From NCBI GenBank assembly GCA_900766865.1, contig CAAFXA010000241.1:1-15555 (forward strand): 15,555 nt of DNA. Reading direction: 5' to 3'. Positions 15,340-15,555 of this stretch are shown here, piece after piece. Below the pieces are notes generated by a model, which was not told where the DNA came from, ran no database searches, and saw nothing but the letters and a program-made list of their open reading frames with translations. The position numbers and the translations under genes are program-made. This DNA is from an uncultured Akkermansia sp. GTDB lineage: Bacteria; Verrucomicrobiota; Verrucomicrobiia; Verrucomicrobiales; Akkermansiaceae. Positions within the stretch are counted from its first letter, which is position 1, and every line of letters starts with the position of its first letter.

Positions 15340-15531
15340 ATGGCAGCTCCGAAACGCAGAACGTCCAAGATGAAGCAGCGCTCCCGCCTGGCCGCTCAGG
15401 CCTGGAAGGCCCCCAAACTCGGCAAGTGCCCCAAGTGCGGTGCAGCCGTTCCCGGTCACACAGCTTGTGCCCAGTGCGGTACATACAAGACCCAGAGTGG
15501 GGCTGAGGTGATTGTGAAGCTGGTAGACTAA
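15340..15531 (+). CDS. rpmF: Large ribosomal subunit protein bL32
   Basis: Ribosomal protein L32, a 50S component near the tunnel exit region. The 63-residue product begins [16 protein letters not shown], the family hallmark (usually MAVPKRKTSK...), and carries a zinc ribbon with CPKC (Cys30, Cys33) and CAQC (Cys43, Cys46), so it is the zinc-binding form. No Shine-Dalgarno sequence precedes the ATG. It follows yceD in the conserved order; a fatty-acid gene such as plsX often follows, but the window ends 24 bases later. Confidence 0.97.
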   Translation: MAAPKRRTSKMKQRSRLAAQAWKAPKLGKCPKCGAAVPGHTACAQCGTYKTQSGAEVIVKLVD

Positions 15532-15555
15532 TCTACCTTCCTCACAATAGAGAAC

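Noticed and set aside
15543..15548. CACAAT near the window end as the -10 box of a further leaderless gene
   Set aside because: No -35 partner is visible 17 bases upstream and no start codon is within the window.

Overview
The window looks like ordinary chromosome from a free-living bacterium, most likely a Verrucomicrobiota member close to Akkermansia. The reasons are a large secreted sialate O-acetylesterase-type enzyme, an ActB-like iron-sulfur protein, RF2 with the [17 protein letters not shown] sequence after GGQ, and moderately GC-rich DNA. This placement is an inference from gene content; no rRNA or other decisive marker is present. I see no tRNA, CRISPR array, insertion sequence, prophage or integrase. 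No stretch over 300 bases lacks a gene.

Layout. An unrecognised protein lies on the + strand at 22-840. From 11102 down to 880 everything is on the - strand: a 1154-residue two-headed SGNH esterase (11102-7638) with its own terminator; prfB/RF2 (7462-6355), read through a programmed +1 frameshift; trmD (6264-5464), separated from prfB by an inverted heptamer-repeat hairpin; and a tightly overlapping three-gene operon (5206-880) of an M23 peptidase, an OmpA-domain peptidoglycan-binding protein and a UvrD/PcrA-like helicase. From 11215 the nnr gene for NAD(P)HX repair runs on +, ending 4 bases from the convergent stop of an ActB-like protein (14707-12677, -). Divergent from that is the common pair yceD-rpmF (+), for 23S rRNA accumulation protein and ribosomal protein L32.

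How the genes fit together. Translation and ribosome genes dominate the housekeeping part (RF2, TrmD, YceD, L32). The M23 peptidase and OmpA-domain protein both act on peptidoglycan, and their coupling to a helicase is unexplained. The secreted esterase suits growth on acetylated mucin or plant glycans. The ActB-like protein has the [4Fe-4S]/[3Fe-4S] arrangement of alternative complex III, but none of its usual membrane partners is in the window.

The most interesting cross-cutting signal is promoter placement. Five genes that begin transcription units (M23 peptidase, prfB, nnr, actB-like, yceD) each have a sigma70-like pair with exactly 17 bases between boxes, and a -10 box ending 6-10 bases before the ATG. 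The predicted transcripts start at, or within about 4 bases of, the start codon, so they would be leaderless or nearly so. Only the secreted esterase has a clear Shine-Dalgarno sequence.
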